Assembly (NCBI GenBank): GCA_964531805.1
Contig: CAZHGE010000003.1
Coordinates: forward strand, 15,245-79,244
Origin: RGIG8767 sp964531805
GTDB lineage: Bacteria > Bacillota > Clostridia > Lachnospirales > Lachnospiraceae
Reading direction: 5' to 3'
DNA length: 64,000 nucleotides
In this document: positions 62,324 through 64,000 of the stretch, piece after piece
Position numbering within the stretch: position 1 is the stretch's first letter
How the letters are laid out: every line of letters begins with the position of its first letter
Position numbers and translations under genes: made by a program
Notes under the pieces: generated by a model
Database searches by the model: none
Seen by the model: the letters and a program-made list of their open reading frames with translations, nothing else
What the model was told of the DNA's origin: nothing

Positions 62324-62515
62324 ATAAGCAGTCCGGTTATCTCCGAAAATACTTTCTACCCGGATCTCGACTCCGTTATACTAATTTGCTTGTATTAACT
62401 GCTTATTTTCATACAAATCTGTAAGGCAGCCGTTATGGTCATAAGACATCCTGCGGACTGTTACGCCATTCTTATTGACTTCGGTACTCGAACAGTACCT
62501 CCCTTTTGAAGAAAG
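62324..62515 (-). pseudogene. Rhs core remnant upstream of the amber codon
   Basis: In frame with the 61082 gene this reads VNKNGVTVRRMSYDHNGCL and DLYENKQLIQAN, then TAG, then YNGVEIRVESIFGDNRTAYV into the open frame. That is Rhs/YD-repeat sequence, so the truncation is recent. Further upstream (62516-62702) I see only AT-rich sequence. Confidence 0.65.
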
Positions 62516-62702
62516 TCTGCAACTAAAACACCTCTTTTTCAACCAATTTTTATATCTAAAATACTAACTTTTAAGAGTATTTTGAAATACATAAAAACGC
62601 ATTATCTTCACAACACAAATTGTTATGAAAACAATGCGTTCTACGTCTTCGAAAAAGAAATAACTATTTTTGATTTTGAATATTCATAAGTGTACCTAGA
62701 TG

Positions 62703-62810
62703 ACAATTTTCGCCCTAATGTCTTCAAATTAAACTCCATGGGCACATTACCGTAGATGATATTAATTTAAACCAAGGAGCGTTAATTTGTCCTAAAGTAT
62801 GATCATAATC
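62703..62810 (-). pseudogene. Decayed gene end, copy X2
   Basis: This is similar to 59961-60120 at DNA level (CCCTA-GTCT, AAATTAA, CATGG, ACATTACC, ATTAATTTA, CTAAAGTAT-A-CATAAT order) and in frame (NVPMEFNLKTLGRKL versus DVIHAINFETLGKKL) but with two stops. Same orientation as X1; the two flank a 2.6-kb block containing the broken small gene and the Rhs fragment. Confidence 0.4.
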
Positions 62811-63126
62811 AAGAAGAAAGTACAACTGAAAATTTTGCACCATTCGATTGTATCCAAGTAGCTATTTCGTCTAACCATTCCATTGTCATATCAGATGGTC
62901 TTTCGCAAATCTTTAACTTAATATATTTATTATCACCAGAGACATTCGGAAAATCTTTCATAAAATCAGTGCTATTTAAATATACTAAATAATTTTCAAT
63001 CTTATCAAGTAATAGCGTCTGTTGCTCAACTGAATCATCTAATTTCCCCGATGAGATAATAAACAAATCTATTCCACCATCATTCCTTTCTCCAATAATA
63101 TCAATTGAATTCACGTCGTAAACCAT
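62809..63126 (-). CDS. DUF6572-like hypothetical protein
   Basis: This is a 105-residue soluble protein. VNSIDIIGERNDGGIDLFII, then LLLDKIENYLVYL and a late MEWLDEIATWI, resemble DUF6572 proteins, often found near polymorphic toxins. GGGAG seven bases before the ATG supports the start. It may be an accessory or immunity protein for the toxin module just upstream; function unproven. Confidence 0.7.
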   Translation of the reverse strand: MVYDVNSIDIIGERNDGGIDLFIISSGKLDDSVEQQTLLLDKIENYLVYLNSTDFMKDFPNVSGDNKYIKLKICERPSDMTMEWLDEIATWIQSNGAKFSVVLSS

Positions 63127-63138
63127 GGTACAATCTCC

Positions 63139-63636
63139 CTATATTTCTTCAATTAGACTAAATGACTTAATATTATCTAAATTCCGCGTCGTGGCATATA
63201 TTAATGGCATCTCTTCTTTTGACATCATATATATTTCACCATACTCGTAATTAATATATTCTTTCAGTTGAGAAATAACGCTTTTAATATTAAGTTTATT
63301 ATAATCAACTTCTTTCACGATAACAGAAATATATCCTTCCTTACGGACGCCTAAAAAATCATAGTCAAATGAAGCTGTTCTGTAATCTTTTGGAAGCGAA
63401 TAACACGAAAAACTTGAAGGCTTTTCACCAGCAGCAATTGTAGCTAAAATATCTTTTTTCTTGCGTGCTACTGTTAATATTTTCCCACTACAAAATGATT
63501 TGCTTTGTATCCCTATATGTGTTGGCTTATATCCCAAGTTTTTCATAAGTTTCTCAACATCTTGATACCAATTTAACCACTTTTCTTTTTGAATTCCATT
63601 CCCCCATAGTGTTATTGAAATCACTTTTTCTTCCAT
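63139..63636 (-). CDS. Hypothetical protein, probable immunity protein
   Basis: This 165-residue soluble protein has a beta-rich start (KVISITLWGNGIQKEKW), a GKILTVARKKKDILATI middle and an acidic end. Its ATG overlaps the region of the preceding orphan toxin tip's stop (TAATATG), the coupling seen in toxin-immunity pairs. I do not recognise the family. Confidence 0.65.
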   Translation of the reverse strand: MEEKVISITLWGNGIQKEKWLNWYQDVEKLMKNLGYKPTHIGIQSKSFCSGKILTVARKKKDILATIAAGEKPSSFSCYSLPKDYRTASFDYDFLGVRKEGYISVIVKEVDYNKLNIKSVISQLKEYINYEYGEIYMMSKEEMPLIYATTRNLDNIKSFSLIEEI

Positions 63637-63637
63637 A

Positions 63638-63883
63638 TTAATTACCACCTATATTCCTAATCTTAATATTTCCAGCCCTATCTCCGATAATACGTTGGTT
63701 ATCAACCATTCTATCAATTAACAAATCTGGAATATCTGTTTTACTCGGAACCTCAACCTGATCAATCAATCCATTATTCCTAACGCCCATAATATCTGGT
63801 CTTCTATTAGGCTTTGCCCCTGGGATTTCATTACCCAATCCTTTATTAACATATATTTTACTATAATCTCTACTATTTTTCAT
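63638..63883 (-). CDS. Orphan polymorphic-toxin C-terminal tip
   Basis: This 81-residue protein has GAKPNRRPDIMGVRNNGLID, then QVEVPSKTDIPDLLIDRM and RIIGDRAGNIKIRNIGG. This is the tail of a nuclease-like domain common at the C-termini of Rhs/WapA toxins (RPDV..DGRIDQVEVPSKTD pattern). It has a GGAAG-like site and its own ATG but no export module, so it looks like a displaced cassette. The following gene would be its immunity partner. Confidence 0.7.
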   Translation of the reverse strand: MKNSRDYSKIYVNKGLGNEIPGAKPNRRPDIMGVRNNGLIDQVEVPSKTDIPDLLIDRMVDNQRIIGDRAGNIKIRNIGGN

Positions 63884-63940
63884 AATGTCAACTTCCTTGT
63901 ATAATAACTAAAAACTATATATTTACACATTAATAACTAC

Positions 63941-64000
63941 TCATCCCAATCGGTTTGCTAAAGCCCATGATATAATTGTCCCAGTGTCAATCAGGTAATA
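63941..64000 (-). CDS. C-terminal end of an unidentified gene cut by the window edge
   Basis: The last 60 bases read in the minus strand as YYLIDTGTIISWALANRLG then TGA at 63943-63941. It may be the end of another toxin-area gene; too short to identify. Confidence 0.3.
   Translation of the reverse strand, partial: YYLIDTGTIISWALANRLG

Noticed and set aside
60384..62383. Amber codon reassignment (pyrrolysine or suppression)
   Set aside because: TAG is used as a normal stop by other genes here (for example fcl, rfbD and the Rhs fragment), and only the two decaying genes have internal TAG.
1..64000. tRNA or rRNA genes
   Set aside because: No cloverleaf or rRNA-like sequence was recognised on either strand by reading.

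Overview
The window looks like a chromosomal segment of a motile, low-GC, Gram-positive gut-type Clostridia, most likely Lachnospiraceae. The evidence is AT-rich codon use, strong GGAGG ribosome sites, a Spo0A-type DNA-binding domain, a cdaA-cdaR-glmM operon, an mbl-flhO-flhP flagellar cluster and a YvyF-type flagellar protein. Species cannot be fixed from the sequence. Nearly every gene is on the minus strand, so transcription runs from high to low coordinates; only the DUF3048 lipoprotein gene and one broken small gene are on the plus strand.

Region 1 (1-35,000) is one large surface-glycan locus. In transcription order it starts with rfbD and large membrane glycosyltransferase-like proteins, then GDP-fucose genes (gmd, fcl, a manC-like gene), a lone Spo0A C-terminal domain protein, two small polytopic membrane proteins, a GtrB-like transferase, a priming polyprenyl-phosphate sugar transferase, a Wzz/CpsC-like protein, several GT2/GT4 enzymes and an EpsG-type polymerase. 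It continues into a complete pseudaminic acid pathway: pseB, pseC, a PseH-like GNAT, pseG, pseI and pseF. Interleaved with it are an Xre regulator, a formyltransferase-like protein and a PIG-L deacetylase. It ends with a GT2, a sialyltransferase-like protein, an O-acyltransferase and a PglK-like ABC flippase cut by the window edge. The product is probably a fucose- and pseudaminate-type-containing surface glycan and/or glycosylated flagellin.

Region 2 (35,000-41,200) holds a YerB-like lipoprotein, an MBOAT/DltD-like O-acylation pair, leuA and an HPr gene. Region 3 (41,200-51,220) is a packed run: recD2, comFC, yvyF, two membrane proteins, cdaA (c-di-AMP synthase), cdaR, glmM and a GT39-like protein. 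Region 4 (51,300-59,860) has flgJ-like, flhP, flhO, mbl, then uvrA and uvrB behind a promoter with a LexA-like box. Region 5 (59,950-64,000) is a decaying polymorphic-toxin area: an amber-broken small gene, a 5'-truncated Rhs protein with a ParB-like tip, candidate immunity genes, an orphan toxin tip and two copies of a decayed gene end.

The most unusual signal is a family of four dispersed palindromic intergenic elements (at about 13.6, 19.15, 36.4 and 57.7 kb). They share an invariant core, but their arms differ in sequence between copies while remaining self-complementary, and one copy carries an extra inserted hairpin. I do not recognise this family. Other notable items are two intrinsic terminators placed directly against the next gene's ribosome site (pseB/pseC, HPr/leuA), two promoters whose -35 boxes lie inside terminator stems, and the lone Spo0A DNA-binding domain.
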